Of a stretch of DNA of 64,000 nt, positions 8,218 to 17,414 are shown one piece after another. Each line of letters starts with the position of its first letter. The first letter of the stretch is position 1. This DNA is from JALYGY01 sp963800975. GTDB taxonomy: Bacteria > Actinomycetota > Rubrobacteria > Rubrobacterales > Rubrobacteraceae. The position numbers and the translations under genes were made by a program. The notes under the pieces were generated by a model. The model was not told the origin of the DNA. It ran no database searches and was given only the letters and a program-made list of their open reading frames with translations. Location: contig CAWDDB010000008.1 in the NCBI GenBank assembly GCA_963800975.1, positions 620,001 to 684,000 of the forward strand, in the 5' to 3' direction.

Positions 8218-9453
8218 TTGGAAGTAGAGCACATCCTCCGGGACTTCGGTTTCATCCTGGGCGCCGGTCTCGTGGCCCAGCTCGTCGCCACCTTCCTGCG
8301 GATACCGGAGATGATCGTGCTCCTGGCCGCAGGCGCGCTGGTCGGGCCCTCGGTTCTCGGGCTCGTGCAGAATCCCCTCGGGGGCGTAGGCGCGCAGCTC
8401 CTCTTCAACATCGGGGTGGCCCTGATCCTCTTCCACGGCGGCGTGGGGATCTCGCTGCGCGTGATCTCGCAGACGGCCCTCGGCCTCGGCCTGCTCGTCT
8501 TGCCCGGCGTCTTCATGACGGCCCTTATCGTGGGCGCGGTCGTAGCCCCGATCTTCGGGGTCAGCCTCCTCGTGGCGTGCATGATCGGCGCGGTGCTCGC
8601 CCCCACGGACCCGGCGATCCTGATCCCGCTCTTCGAGAGGCTCGGCCTGAGGCCCAAGGTGTCCCAGACCGTCATCGCCGAGTCGGCCTTCAACGACGTG
8701 ACGGGGACCGTGCTTGTCCTTACGCTCGTGGAGGTGGTCGGGGCGGGCCGTTTCTCGGTGGCGGAGCCGGTCCTCGAGTTCTGCAAGGAGCTATCGCTCG
8801 GCGCCGTGATCGGGGTAGGAGCCGGGCTGCTGCTCGCCTACGCCGTCGCCTCGACGGCGCGCGCCGGGATCTGGGACGAGTCGCCCGGCGTGGCCATCCT
8901 CGCGGTGGTCACGATCGTGTACTTCTCGAGCGAGACCCTGGGCGGTTCTGCCTACCTGGCCGCCTTCGTGATGGGGCTCGTGGTGGGCAACATGCACGAG
9001 TTCAGGCTCGGCCAGCACGAGGAGAGCGAGAAGCTGCTCGAGAACTTCGTGGGCCAGGTGGCAGAGATCGCCGTGCTCCTGATCTTCATCACCCTCGGCA
9101 TCAACCTGCCCTTCGAGGCGCTGGGCGAGTACGCCGCCGGCGGTCTGCTGGTCATGGTGGTCTTTATCTTCGTGTCCCGCCCCGTTTCCGTGCTGGCGTG
9201 CTTGCTCCCGGACCGGCGCGGGCGGTGGACCCGCAACGAGCTAGCCTTCCTGAGCTGGTGCCGCTACACCGGCGTTATCCCAGCTGCGGTCGCCAGCATA
9301 CTCCTGGCCCGCGGGGTCGAGGGGGCGGAGATCGCGGTCTCCCTCGTCGCACTCGCCGTCGTCACGACGCTCCTCTTGCAGGCCACAACCGCCGGGTGGC
9401 TCGCCAGAAGGCTCGGCCTGATCGAGGAGCCCGCAACGGAGGCATCCGGCTAG
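8218..9453 (+). CDS. Cation:proton antiporter (CPA1 type)
   Basis: A 411-residue protein with about 12 membrane helices. The hallmarks are GAVLAPTDPAIL in helix 5 and ESAFNDVTGTVLVL with the paired Asn-Asp of electroneutral sodium/proton antiporters. The start is TTG at 8218, three bases after the glycosyltransferase stop. It exchanges Na+ or K+ for protons across the cytoplasmic membrane. Confidence 0.85.
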   Translation: MEVEHILRDFGFILGAGLVAQLVATFLRIPEMIVLLAAGALVGPSVLGLVQNPLGGVGAQLLFNIGVALILFHGGVGISLRVISQTALGLGLLVLPGVFMTALIVGAVVAPIFGVSLLVACMIGAVLAPTDPAILIPLFERLGLRPKVSQTVIAESAFNDVTGTVLVLTLVEVVGAGRFSVAEPVLEFCKELSLGAVIGVGAGLLLAYAVASTARAGIWDESPGVAILAVVTIVYFSSETLGGSAYLAAFVMGLVVGNMHEFRLGQHEESEKLLENFVGQVAEIAVLLIFITLGINLPFEALGEYAAGGLLVMVVFIFVSRPVSVLACLLPDRRGRWTRNELAFLSWCRYTGVIPAAVASILLARGVEGAEIAVSLVALAVVTTLLLQATTAGWLARRLGLIEEPATEASG

Positions 9454-9517
9454 GGCGCCGTCGATCCCCCGAAAAGACGATACAATTGACAGTCAGGGAA
9501 GATTCCTGAAAGGATAT

Positions 9518-10537
9518 ATGGCCCAGGTTATCGACAACGACAGGCGTGGCCTCACGCAACTCACGGACAGCTACGACCGCAAGATGGACTACCTGCGCAT
9601 CTCGGTCACCGACCGCTGCAACTTCCGCTGCCAGTACTGCATGCCCGAAGACATCGAGTTCCAGGACAAGAGCCACATCCTCACCCTGGAAGAGATGCTC
9701 ACCTTCGCCGAAGCCTGCCTGCAGCTCGGCGTAACCAAGGTGCGGGTGACGGGCGGCGAGCCGCTCGTTCGCCGCGGCGTCGTCAAGTTCGTCGGCTGGC
9801 TCAAGGACCTCGGCTTCGAGGACGTAACCATGACGACCAACGGTTACCTCCTCAAGGAGAACCTCGAGGACCTGGTCGAGGCGGGGCTGGACCGGATCAA
9901 CGTCTCCCTCGACACCCTCCAGCCCGAGAAGTTCGCCTTTATCACGCGCCGCAACCACTTCGAGAAGGTATGGGAGGCGGTGATGGCGGCGCTGGACAGC
10001 CCGCTGTCGCCCGTCAAGATAAACGCCGTGGCCCTGCGTGGGGTGAACGACGACGAGATCTCGGACATGGCGAAGCTGACGTTGCGCTACCCCATGCACG
10101 TCCGGTTTATCGAGCTAATGCCCCTCAACGGCGACACCGACGGCTCGCGCTTCCGCTCTCTCTTTATCTCGGGACGCGAGATCCTGGACCGCGCGCAGGA
10201 AGAGCTCGGCGACCTGAAGCCGGTCGAGAAGGAGGACCCCGCGGCCCCAGCCGACGAGTTCAAGGTCGACGGCGCACCTGGCACCTTCGGCGTCATAACC
10301 CCCGTCTCGGAGCCCTTCTGTGCGCGCTGCTCGCGCCTCAGGCTCACCGCGGACGGCAAGATCCACCCCTGCCTCCTCACCGACCTCGACGTGCCGGTCA
10401 AAGACGCAATACGCAGCGCAGACCCGATCCCGGCGATCCACAAAGTTCTGTGGGAGACGGCGAGGATCAAACCCGCGGCCGGCCTCACGCTCCCCGAGGA
10501 GTCGCGCAAACGCACCATGAGCCAGATCGGCGGGTAG
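9518..10537 (+). CDS. moaA: GTP 3',8-cyclase MoaA (molybdenum cofactor biosynthesis)
   Basis: A radical-SAM enzyme of 339 residues that starts molybdenum cofactor synthesis from GTP. The N-terminal CNFRCQYC cluster motif (Cx3Cx2C) sits in VTDRCNFRCQYCMPE, and the second 4Fe-4S site is EPFCARCSRLRLTADGKIHPC. The GTP/SAM motif TGGEPLVRRG is intact. AAAGGA precedes the ATG at 9518. A molybdopterin-dependent oxidoreductase at 40.8-41.5 kb is a likely client. Confidence 0.95.
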   Translation: MAQVIDNDRRGLTQLTDSYDRKMDYLRISVTDRCNFRCQYCMPEDIEFQDKSHILTLEEMLTFAEACLQLGVTKVRVTGGEPLVRRGVVKFVGWLKDLGFEDVTMTTNGYLLKENLEDLVEAGLDRINVSLDTLQPEKFAFITRRNHFEKVWEAVMAALDSPLSPVKINAVALRGVNDDEISDMAKLTLRYPMHVRFIELMPLNGDTDGSRFRSLFISGREILDRAQEELGDLKPVEKEDPAAPADEFKVDGAPGTFGVITPVSEPFCARCSRLRLTADGKIHPCLLTDLDVPVKDAIRSADPIPAIHKVLWETARIKPAAGLTLPEESRKRTMSQIGG

Positions 10538-10539
10538 GG

Positions 10540-10560
10540 CGCTCCAGCGCAGCCGGAGCG
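10540..10560. terminator. Hairpin between convergent moaA and clpS
   Basis: CGCTCC and GGAGCG pair around a 9-base loop directly after the moaA stop and before the clpS stop. There is no T-run, so a role as a bidirectional terminator is only inferred from the convergent position. Confidence 0.35.
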
Positions 10561-10567
10561 TGCTTGC

Positions 10568-10915
10568 CTAGTCGGGTTCTATGCTGGCGATGAGGCCCTC
10601 GTTGTTGAGGCTTTCCTGGTAGAGCTCGGCCAGCTCCTTGTGGGTCTTCGTGACGACCGCTTTGCCCTTGGTGTGGGCTTCGAGCATGATGTCCACCGCC
10701 CGCCTCACCGACATGCGCGGTATCACCTTGCGCAGCACCGCGACCACGTGCTCCATCGGGGTAAAGTCGTCGTTGTGCAGGATGACCTTGTACGGGGGCT
10801 CCTGGCTGACGCGGCGCTCGGTCTTCTCCTTCGGCGCGGGCGCAGGCTTGACCGTCGAGCCGAGGCTCGGGTAAGCATGACCAGCAATCTTGCGGGGTGA
10901 TAGCATCGTTTCCAC
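10568..10915 (-). CDS. clpS: ATP-dependent Clp protease adaptor ClpS
   Basis: The core PPYKVILHNDDFTPMEHVVAVL is the ClpS fold with the HNDD loop that binds N-degron residues; HTKGKAVV and ELAELYQESLNNEGL follow as expected. ClpS delivers N-end-rule substrates to ClpA/ClpC. The N-terminal extension (about 30 residues, lysine/proline rich) would reach into the unfoldase. GTG at 10915 and ATG at 10906 are both possible starts. Confidence 0.92.
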   Translation of the reverse strand: METMLSPRKIAGHAYPSLGSTVKPAPAPKEKTERRVSQEPPYKVILHNDDFTPMEHVVAVLRKVIPRMSVRRAVDIMLEAHTKGKAVVTKTHKELAELYQESLNNEGLIASIEPD

Positions 10916-10950
10916 CGAACCTGGAGACTACCACACGCCCGCCGCGGGGC

Positions 10951-12126
10951 TCAACGGATCAGCGGCAGAACCTTCTCGATGACCCGCTCGGTGGTGCGCC
11001 GGTTGCGCTCTGCGATCTCGGTTGCGCGCTCGGTGGGCGGGTAATCCATCGGATCGTCGGCCATGAGGCGCGGCAGCGCCACGGGGCTCTGCGCGCTCCT
11101 TGCGGCAAGCCACTCTTCTGGCACCTTCTTGGGCAGCTCCTGGTGCGAGACGGCGGCCCAGAGGGCGGCCCAGGCCCTGGGGACCACGCGCCAGATGTCG
11201 TACCCGCCGCCGCCCGTGGCGACCCAGCGGCCCTCGCACAGCTCGTGCGCAAGGTCGTGGACGCGCCTCGGGACATGCTCGTACAGGCGTGTGGTCGCGA
11301 GGAGGTGCGTGAGCGGGTCCAGGGCGTGTGCGTCGCAACCGTTCTGGGAGAGGATCAGGTCCGGCTCGAAGGATCGCAGGACCTCTGGGACCACGGCCTC
11401 GAAGCATGAGATAAAGGAGTAGTCGTCCGTGAAGGGCTCGAGCGGGACGTTAACGGAGTAGCCGGCGCCTTCGTCGCTGCCCCGCTCCTCCACGCCGCCC
11501 GAGCCGGGGAAGAGGTAGCGGCCAGACTCGTGGATGGAGACGGTTAGCACCTCGGGGTCGTGGTAGTAGAGCCACTGCACCCCGTCGCCGTGGTGGGCGT
11601 CGGTGTCGAGGTAGGCTATCCGGATGCCGGGATGCTCCTGTTTGAGCCGCGCGATGGCGACGCCCGCGTCGTTGTAGACGCAAAAGCCGCTGGCCCTGGA
11701 GCGTAGCGCGTGGTGCAGACCGCCGGAGACGCACATCGCGTGTGTGGCCTCCCCGCGCATGACCATGCGGCAGGCCTCGAGCACCGCTCCAACCACGCGG
11801 GCGCAGGCCCCGTGCATGTCGGGGAAGATCGGGTTGTCCCCCGTCCCGATGCCGTATTCCGTGAAGTGCGGGAGGTCCCCCACCCCGCGTCCGGCCTCCT
11901 GCACCAGGCGAACGTAGGTCAGGCTGTGCACCGTGGTGAGGTCCTCGACGGTGGCGGGCTGCGAGACAACGAACGGGAAATCCCCAAGCATCCCGAGCGA
12001 CTCGCAGAGCTCCAGCGTCATCCGGATGCGCAGGGGGTTAAAGGGATGCTCGCCGCCGAACCCGTAGGCCTCGAGTGCCTCGTCGTGGACGACGACCGCC
12101 CGGCCGCTCAAGGCTGTGGCGGCCAC
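10951..12126 (-). CDS. acuC: AcuC-like histone-deacetylase-family protein
   Basis: A zinc-dependent deacetylase of 391 residues. The His pair LHHALR, the metal ligands in YLDTDAHHGDGVQW and in NGCDAHALDPL, and GRWVATGGGGYD are all in place. In Bacillus, AcuC deacetylates acetyl-CoA synthetase. The gene overlaps acuB by 19 bp and is translated after it, so the acuB-acuC pairing seen in other bacteria is kept. No acsA or acuA is visible beside it. Confidence 0.88.
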   Translation of the reverse strand: MAATALSGRAVVVHDEALEAYGFGGEHPFNPLRIRMTLELCESLGMLGDFPFVVSQPATVEDLTTVHSLTYVRLVQEAGRGVGDLPHFTEYGIGTGDNPIFPDMHGACARVVGAVLEACRMVMRGEATHAMCVSGGLHHALRSRASGFCVYNDAGVAIARLKQEHPGIRIAYLDTDAHHGDGVQWLYYHDPEVLTVSIHESGRYLFPGSGGVEERGSDEGAGYSVNVPLEPFTDDYSFISCFEAVVPEVLRSFEPDLILSQNGCDAHALDPLTHLLATTRLYEHVPRRVHDLAHELCEGRWVATGGGGYDIWRVVPRAWAALWAAVSHQELPKKVPEEWLAARSAQSPVALPRLMADDPMDYPPTERATEIAERNRRTTERVIEKVLPLIR

Positions 12127-12755
12127 AGGACGGCATAGCCCGCGCGCCCGAGGATCTCCGTGGCCTCCCTGAGGTCCATGGTGTCGACGCGGAAGACCGC
12201 GACTCGCCCCGGATCCGGGCTTCCAGGCAGGGCATCGCGCGGCCCCATCACGGCGCTAACGATGTTGATGCCCAGCTCACCAAAGATCCCGGCCACCCCA
12301 GCCAGCATTCCGGGACGGTCCGGCATGACGACCTCGAGGCGATTGCCTGGCTCGTGCGCGCCCATCAGGTAGACGAGCGCCTCCATAACGTCGGAGGAGG
12401 TGACGATGCCGACCAGCGCACCTTCCTCGACCACGGGGAGACACCCGATCTTTTTCTCCCGCATCGCGTTCGCCGCCTCTTCTACCGGGTCGCCTGGCCG
12501 CGCCGTCGCCACCTCGCGCGTCATGATCTCCCGAACCCGGACCCGACCGAGCGCCTCCGAACGCGCGGGATCCCCGAGCGCCGGGATAGCCGACCTGAGG
12601 TCCCTGTCCGAGACGATCCCGACCAGCCGCCCGCCCTCCACGACCGGCATGTGCCTTATCCGCCTCTCCACGCTCAAGGCGAGCGCCTCCCCCGCCGTGG
12701 CCTGCGGCGGGAGTGTCGCGACCTCGCGGGTCATAGAATCCTTTACGAGTAGCAT
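12108..12755 (-). CDS. acuB: AcuB-like protein: two CBS domains plus ACT domain
   Basis: Two tandem CBS motifs (DSMTREVATLPPQATAGEAL and EIMTREVATARPGDPVEEA), each ending in a VGIVSDRDL/VGIVTSSDV strand, are followed by an ACT-like domain (RLEVVMPDRPGMLAGVAGIF). This is the AcuB layout; CBS pairs bind adenine nucleotides and probably tune the neighbouring deacetylase. GTGAGAGG precedes the ATG at 12755. First gene of the acuBC operon. Confidence 0.88.
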   Translation of the reverse strand: MLLVKDSMTREVATLPPQATAGEALALSVERRIRHMPVVEGGRLVGIVSDRDLRSAIPALGDPARSEALGRVRVREIMTREVATARPGDPVEEAANAMREKKIGCLPVVEEGALVGIVTSSDVMEALVYLMGAHEPGNRLEVVMPDRPGMLAGVAGIFGELGINIVSAVMGPRDALPGSPDPGRVAVFRVDTMDLREATEILGRAGYAVLWPPQP

Positions 12756-12795
12756 GAAAACCTCTCACGAATCCCGCTTTTCCTTCCCTGCTCGC

Positions 12796-12824
12796 ATTGT
12801 ATACGGGCAGCCGCTCCCGAGTAA
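12796..12824 (-). promoter_or_regulatory. Putative sigma-70-type promoter of acuBC
   Basis: Reading on the minus strand, TTACTC is followed after 17 bases by TACAAT (within TATACAAT), about 40 bases before the acuB ATG. Spacing is ideal; the -35 box is a partial match. Confidence 0.45.
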
Positions 12825-12854
12825 GGTGACCCCCCAGGCTGGTATAAAGGAGCC

Positions 12855-13226
12855 ATGTCCGAGCAGCTAAACCAGTTCCTTGCGGAGAGGGCCGGCGCGC
12901 TGGTGCGCGAGAGCTTTACCGGCGTCCGCGCCGAGTGGTGGTGGGAACGCAGGCTCGGGGGCGGCATCGAGATCTGCCAGGAGCTCGACCCGGAGGCAAT
13001 GAGCAGCGAGATCTCCGAGAGGTCGGGCAAGCCCCTGGGCGACGTTCGGCGGACCGTCGAGGCGGAGCTGGGTCTGGAAGACGCGGAGCCCGTCGTGCTT
13101 ACCTTCGAGATATCAGGCGACTCCACCCCGGAAGCCGCGGCGGAGCTGCTCGCGCAACGCTCCGCGACGCCCGAAGGCCTTGCCGCAGGACTTTATCGCA
13201 GGGTCGAAGAGGCGCTCAACCGGTAA
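12855..13226 (+). CDS. Hypothetical protein, 123 aa
   Basis: ATAAAGGAGCC precedes the ATG, and codon use is typical of the region, so the gene is probably real. The product is acidic and mostly helical, with the tryptophan cluster AEWWWERR near residue 28 and a C-terminal alanine/leucine-rich helix. I recognise no family. Confidence 0.7.
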   Translation: MSEQLNQFLAERAGALVRESFTGVRAEWWWERRLGGGIEICQELDPEAMSSEISERSGKPLGDVRRTVEAELGLEDAEPVVLTFEISGDSTPEAAAELLAQRSATPEGLAAGLYRRVEEALNR

Positions 13227-13289
13227 AGGAGCCTGGTAGCGCGACCCGACCCGGTTGCCCGCCAGGCCGGCCCGTGGAAAAATCCGTGT

Positions 13290-14114
13290 ATGGCCATCGA
13301 GGTCACTTCGGCGGGGGATCCGGCCTGGGCGCTCGCGGAGGCCGGGGAGTTCCTTGCTTCGGAGCCGGTGCTGCACAACATCATCCTGACGCTCCTGCAC
13401 GAGCGGGTCGCGCACCCCGAACCCGGCACGTACTGGGTGGCGAAGGATGGCGAGACGGTGGTCGGCGTGGCCTTCCAGTCGCCCCCAAGCTTCGACGCGA
13501 CCCTAACTCCAATGACGCCGGAGGTGGTCGCGGCCGTGGTGGACGAGATCTCGGGCGCAGGCATCGAGCTACCCGGCGTGGGCGGTGAGGCCGGCACGGC
13601 GGCGCGTTTCGCGGGACGGTGGACCGAGCGACGCAAGACCGCCGCCGTTCCGTTTCAAGGGCAACGCATCTATGAGGCACCGGAGGTGCATGACCAGGCC
13701 GAGGTCGGAGGCCACCTGCGCAAGGCCGGCCCCGGAGACCGCGACCTCGTCGTGTCGTGGATCGGCAGCTTCCAGGCGGACATAGGCGAGCGGATAGAAG
13801 ACCCCGGACCCATGGTCGACAGGCAGCTGGAGGCGGGACGGTTCTGGCTGTGGGACGACGGCGGGGCTGCCTCGCTGGCGGCCGAGTCGGAGCCGGTCCA
13901 GGGGGTCGTCCGCGTTCGGGCGGCGTACACGCCGCCCGAGAGGCGCAACCTCGGCTACGCCGCGGCGTGCGTCGGCGCCCTATCGAAGCGGATCCTCGAC
14001 GGCGGTGATCGCCCCATCCTGTACACCGACCTGGGCAACCCGATCTCCAACTCCGTCTTCCGCCGGATCGGCTATCGCGCCGTGGCCGAGGTTCTCCGCT
14101 ACCGCTTCGGGTAG
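13290..14114 (+). CDS. GNAT family N-acetyltransferase
   Basis: A 274-residue protein with an N-terminal degenerate half and a C-terminal GNAT core: VVRVRAAYTPPERRNLGYAAA (acetyl-CoA loop; family pattern Q/RxxGxG/A), then DLGNPISNSVFRRIGYRAV, the usual last strand and helix. The acetyl acceptor is unknown. Confidence 0.8.
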   Translation: MAIEVTSAGDPAWALAEAGEFLASEPVLHNIILTLLHERVAHPEPGTYWVAKDGETVVGVAFQSPPSFDATLTPMTPEVVAAVVDEISGAGIELPGVGGEAGTAARFAGRWTERRKTAAVPFQGQRIYEAPEVHDQAEVGGHLRKAGPGDRDLVVSWIGSFQADIGERIEDPGPMVDRQLEAGRFWLWDDGGAASLAAESEPVQGVVRVRAAYTPPERRNLGYAAACVGALSKRILDGGDRPILYTDLGNPISNSVFRRIGYRAVAEVLRYRFG

Positions 14115-14118
14115 GTCG

Positions 14119-14451
14119 TCAGTACCTGGGAACCGTCTCGTCCACGTCGGAGTAGGCGTCGAGGCCGCCTTCGAGGTTGAGAACCTTGACGAAGCCAGCT
14201 CGGCCCAGGGCCCGGGTGACGTGGGCGCTGCGGGCGCCATGGTGGCAGATCACGACCGTCTCCGCGGCCGGGTCGAGCTCGGAGAAGCGGTCCGAGAGCT
14301 CGGAGAGCGGGATCAGGGTCGAGCCCTCTATGCGGGCCAGCTCGAACTCCCAGGGCTCGCGCACGTCGAGCAGCTCGGGGCGGTCCCCGGCGGCGAGCCT
14401 CTGCTTGAGTTCCGGGGGCGTGATGCTCTCGTGGTCTGGTGCACGCTGCAC
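14119..14451 (-). CDS. Rhodanese-like single-domain sulfurtransferase
   Basis: A 110-residue protein. ELLDVREPWEFELARIEGS and VVICHHGARSAHVTRAL place the catalytic Cys in a CHHGARS loop of the usual six-residue type. It could move sulfane sulfur or simply bind anions. The GTG start at 14451 lies 3 bases after the stop of the upstream Dabb gene, implying a two-gene operon. Confidence 0.85.
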   Translation of the reverse strand: MQRAPDHESITPPELKQRLAAGDRPELLDVREPWEFELARIEGSTLIPLSELSDRFSELDPAAETVVICHHGARSAHVTRALGRAGFVKVLNLEGGLDAYSDVDETVPRY

Positions 14452-14454
14452 GGG

Positions 14455-14742
14455 CTAGTACTCGTAGTCCACGACGATCCGGCTCGTCAGCCTGTCCAGC
14501 TTCTCAACGACGGCCAGGTGGTCCGGGTGCTCCATGTAGCCTTGCAGATCATCGGCGGTCTCGAAGCGGACGAAGATGCCGTGCGTATAGCCACCAGAGC
14601 GCGGGCTGAAGTTCTCGCCGGCGGTGAGATCGAGGACGCCAGGAACGGCATCTTTCAGCGCCAGGATCGAGGAGATCAGGTCTTCGACGTCCTCTGGCGA
14701 AGCATCGTCGTTGGTGGCGAGGTACACGAGGTGGTCGATCAT
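14455..14742 (-). CDS. Dabb-type (stress-responsive A/B barrel) protein
   Basis: ATG at 14742 follows GGAAGGAGGGAGCTC, a strong ribosome site. MIDHLVYLATNDDASPEDVE, VPGVLDLTAGENFS and YTHGIFVRFETADDLQGYMEHPDH are the standard elements of the dimeric ferredoxin-like Dabb domain (95 residues). Function is usually unknown; the ligand site is a small hydrophobic pocket. Confidence 0.85.
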   Translation of the reverse strand: MIDHLVYLATNDDASPEDVEDLISSILALKDAVPGVLDLTAGENFSPRSGGYTHGIFVRFETADDLQGYMEHPDHLAVVEKLDRLTSRIVVDYEY

Positions 14743-14871
14743 GAGCTCCCTCCTTCCGGCCGCCCCAGCGGTAACGGCGCCCAGACTTCTATGTCCTGCG
14801 GTCCTATGCCGTAACGCGGCGGCCCGTGGGAATCCGCTCGCGCGGACATTCTCGCACACGGCGCGGCGCTG

Positions 14872-15786
14872 TCAGGCGAGACGCTTCTCACCCTCTTGCT
14901 TGCTCTGTGGTTCCCGGTTCACCAGGTAGATGCCGAGGACGACGAACGCGGCACCGACGACCAGGGGGTAACCGAGCGGCTCACCCAGGAAGATGAACCC
15001 TATCACGACCGCGGTCAGAGGCACGGCGAAGATGTAGGAGGAGACCCGGCTTGCCTCGCCCGCTCGCACGAGGGCGAACCAGATCGCCCATGCGAGCGCG
15101 AGCCCGATCAGGCCCGAGTACAGCATGCTGACGATAAAGGTCCCGTTCCACGTGATCTCACCCCACGAGTCGACGTACAGCCCCAGCGCGAAAAGGAACA
15201 GCCCGCCGACCAGGAACGGCATCGCTACAGCCCATAGCGTGGAGACGCGCCTCTCGTACTTCTTGAAGTAGACCGTACCGAGGGCCCAGCACAACGCCGA
15301 AGCGATTCCGATAACAACGCCGAGCGGCGAGAGATCCTCCGCGGCGCCCGTGACGCTGCCCGCGCTGACGACGAGTATGCCGGTGAACCCCAGCAGCAAA
15401 CCGACGACCTTGGCGCCCGTAAGCGTCTCACCCAGGATCGGCCACGCTAGCAGGCCGACGAGGATCGGCTGCAGATACACGAGGACCGCTGAGGTGCCAG
15501 ACGGGAGGGTCGCGATCGCGTAGGTCTGCAGCCCGATGAAGAGTACGACGTTGAACACGGTCAGCAGCAAAAACACGGGCCAGTCCCGGCGTAGGTTGGG
15601 GCTACCCTCCCAGAGCACGGCGGCCACGACCATCGCGAGGCCGCCGGTCAGGCATCTGAATGCTGCGAACAGGACAGGCGGACTGTACCCGAGCCCGACC
15701 TTCGCAATCGCGAACGCCGACCCCCAGAAGAGCACGAGCAGCGCGAACGCCAGCACCACGTAGCGGCGTTTACCAAGTATGCCCAA
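14872..15786 (-). CDS. EamA/DMT family transporter
   Basis: Two EamA repeats of five helices each make ten membrane spans in 304 residues. LLVLFWGSAFAIAKVGLGYS opens the first repeat; GTSAVLVYLQPILVGLLAW and the mirrored C-terminal PLTAVVIGFIFLGEPLGY close each. The substrate (amino acid or metabolite efflux) cannot be told. The start is TTG at 15786, divergent from the patatin gene. Confidence 0.88.
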   Translation of the reverse strand: MGILGKRRYVVLAFALLVLFWGSAFAIAKVGLGYSPPVLFAAFRCLTGGLAMVVAAVLWEGSPNLRRDWPVFLLLTVFNVVLFIGLQTYAIATLPSGTSAVLVYLQPILVGLLAWPILGETLTGAKVVGLLLGFTGILVVSAGSVTGAAEDLSPLGVVIGIASALCWALGTVYFKKYERRVSTLWAVAMPFLVGGLFLFALGLYVDSWGEITWNGTFIVSMLYSGLIGLALAWAIWFALVRAGEASRVSSYIFAVPLTAVVIGFIFLGEPLGYPLVVGAAFVVLGIYLVNREPQSKQEGEKRLA

Positions 15787-15898
15787 GCTACCGTATCAGG
15801 TTCGCGAAACCGAGGAACACAAAGCCCCGTTAGCTTACTACGGGTACCGCGCGGTGTTAGCCTTCGCGGTGAAGGCAGTCCACCGAAAGGGGCTCGCA

Positions 15899-17326
15899 AT
15901 GGACGGCAGTGGGAGGAAGCGCGTTGCTATCGCCTGCCAGGGCGGCGGAAGCCACACGGCCTTCACGGCCGGCGCCTTGAAGAAGCTCCTTGGCACCGAG
16001 CGCCACGATTTCGTGGCCCTGAGCGGCACCTCGGGGGGCGCCGTGTGCGCCCTGCTGGCCTGGTACGCCCTGCTGCAACACGGCGAGGGACCAACCGGTA
16101 CGTCCGAGGCGGCACGCCTACTGGAGAAGTTCTGGCTCGAGGACAACTCGGCGACGGAGATCCCGGAGAGGCTGCTTAACGATTGGCTCGTCGGTTTGCT
16201 GCGCTGGCAGCAGGCGACGGGCTTCCTGGTCGAGACCAGCCCGAACGCGTTCTCGGACTACTGGCAGAACAGGCTGAAGCAGATGCTCGAAGACAGCGTC
16301 CCCTTTCAGGAGCTTGACGGGGGCCTGATCGGCTCCTCGAGCCCCATGCTCTTCGTCGGCGCCGTCGACGTCCTGACCGGCGAGTTCAAGGTCTTCCGGA
16401 GCCACGAGCGCGGCACGGGAGACGACGGCGGACAAGCCTCCTGGGTTTACAACGACGACCCGGAGGGCGGTATCGGGGTCGGCGCCATCCTGGCGTCGTC
16501 CGCGATACCGCCCGTCTTTCGGTCCGTGCGCGTGGGAGACGGCGTGTACTGGGACGGCCTGTTCTCCCAGAACCCTCCCATCCGCGAACTCATCGACGCG
16601 CGGCCCGATGAGGTTTGGGTGATCCAGATAAACCCGAGCAGGATGGCGCCGAGGCCGCGGGACCCTGTGCCCGGCGACGAGCCGACGTCGGTGATCGACA
16701 TCCTCGACAGGCGCAACGCGCTCTCGGGCAACCTCTCGCTCAACCAGGAGCTGGGCTACGTGGAGAAGATGAACGAGCTCGTCGAGGAGCTGGGCGAGAG
16801 TGGCACCGAGGGCAAGCGGCTGCGCCTCAGGAGCGGCAAGGAGTACAAGCCCGTCGTGGTGAGGAAGATAGAGATGTCGAGGCCCCTCGGGGCGGCTTCG
16901 AAGCTGGACCGCAGCCCGCACTTTATCCAGGAGATGATGGACTACGGCGAGAGGCGGGCCGAGGAATTCTTCGTGGCGCTGGCCTTCGAGGAGGCGTGGA
17001 GAGCGGGCGACGCCGAAGCCGTCCAGGGCTACTTTGCCGAGGACGCCGAGGTCAGGCTTCTCGGCGCGCCCCTGTTTCGCAGCCCCGCCACCGTCACGGG
17101 CGAACGGGAGGTCCGGAAGTTCGTGCAGGAGCGCCTGGCCGACGGCGAACCCGGGGTCATGGTCGACCCGACAAAGAAGCAGGTGGCGGGCGAGGCTGTG
17201 GCCTGGACCGTGACCGTCTCCCCCCGCCTCGCCGGCGAAAACGGCGGCAAACCTGCCCAGGGCATGGCCGAGGCGATCTTCGAGGCGGGCAAGATCAGGT
17301 CGCTCACCTTCACGCCAACCGAATGA
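15899..17326 (+). CDS. Patatin-like phospholipase with C-terminal SnoaL/NTF2-like domain
   Basis: The ATG at 15899 has AAAGGGG in front; longer in-frame starts lack one. Residues 8-300 are a patatin serine hydrolase: the oxyanion glycines in ACQGGGSHTAFTAGAL, the nucleophile in LSGTSGGAVCALLAW and the Asp of the dyad in VYWDGLFSQNPP. Residues about 360-475 (ALAFEEAWRAGDAEAVQGYF then VTGEREVRKFVQERLADG) look like a SnoaL/NTF2 fold fused behind it, which is not the usual patatin layout. A cytosolic acyl hydrolase is likely. Confidence 0.85.
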   Translation: MDGSGRKRVAIACQGGGSHTAFTAGALKKLLGTERHDFVALSGTSGGAVCALLAWYALLQHGEGPTGTSEAARLLEKFWLEDNSATEIPERLLNDWLVGLLRWQQATGFLVETSPNAFSDYWQNRLKQMLEDSVPFQELDGGLIGSSSPMLFVGAVDVLTGEFKVFRSHERGTGDDGGQASWVYNDDPEGGIGVGAILASSAIPPVFRSVRVGDGVYWDGLFSQNPPIRELIDARPDEVWVIQINPSRMAPRPRDPVPGDEPTSVIDILDRRNALSGNLSLNQELGYVEKMNELVEELGESGTEGKRLRLRSGKEYKPVVVRKIEMSRPLGAASKLDRSPHFIQEMMDYGERRAEEFFVALAFEEAWRAGDAEAVQGYFAEDAEVRLLGAPLFRSPATVTGEREVRKFVQERLADGEPGVMVDPTKKQVAGEAVAWTVTVSPRLAGENGGKPAQGMAEAIFEAGKIRSLTFTPTE

Positions 17327-17386
17327 CCCGCGCCTGGTAAAGCGGGCGCGAGGACGTGTTGCGGGACGGCTGCGTGGCTTCCCCAC

Positions 17387-17392
17387 TATAAT
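17387..17392 (+). promoter_or_regulatory. -10 box upstream of the dynamin-like gene
   Basis: TATAAT, a perfect -10 hexamer, lies 22 bases before the ATG at 17415. No good -35 is visible at 16-18 bp. Confidence 0.45.
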
Positions 17393-17414
17393 TTGCCGGG
17401 AAGGAGGGTTGCGG

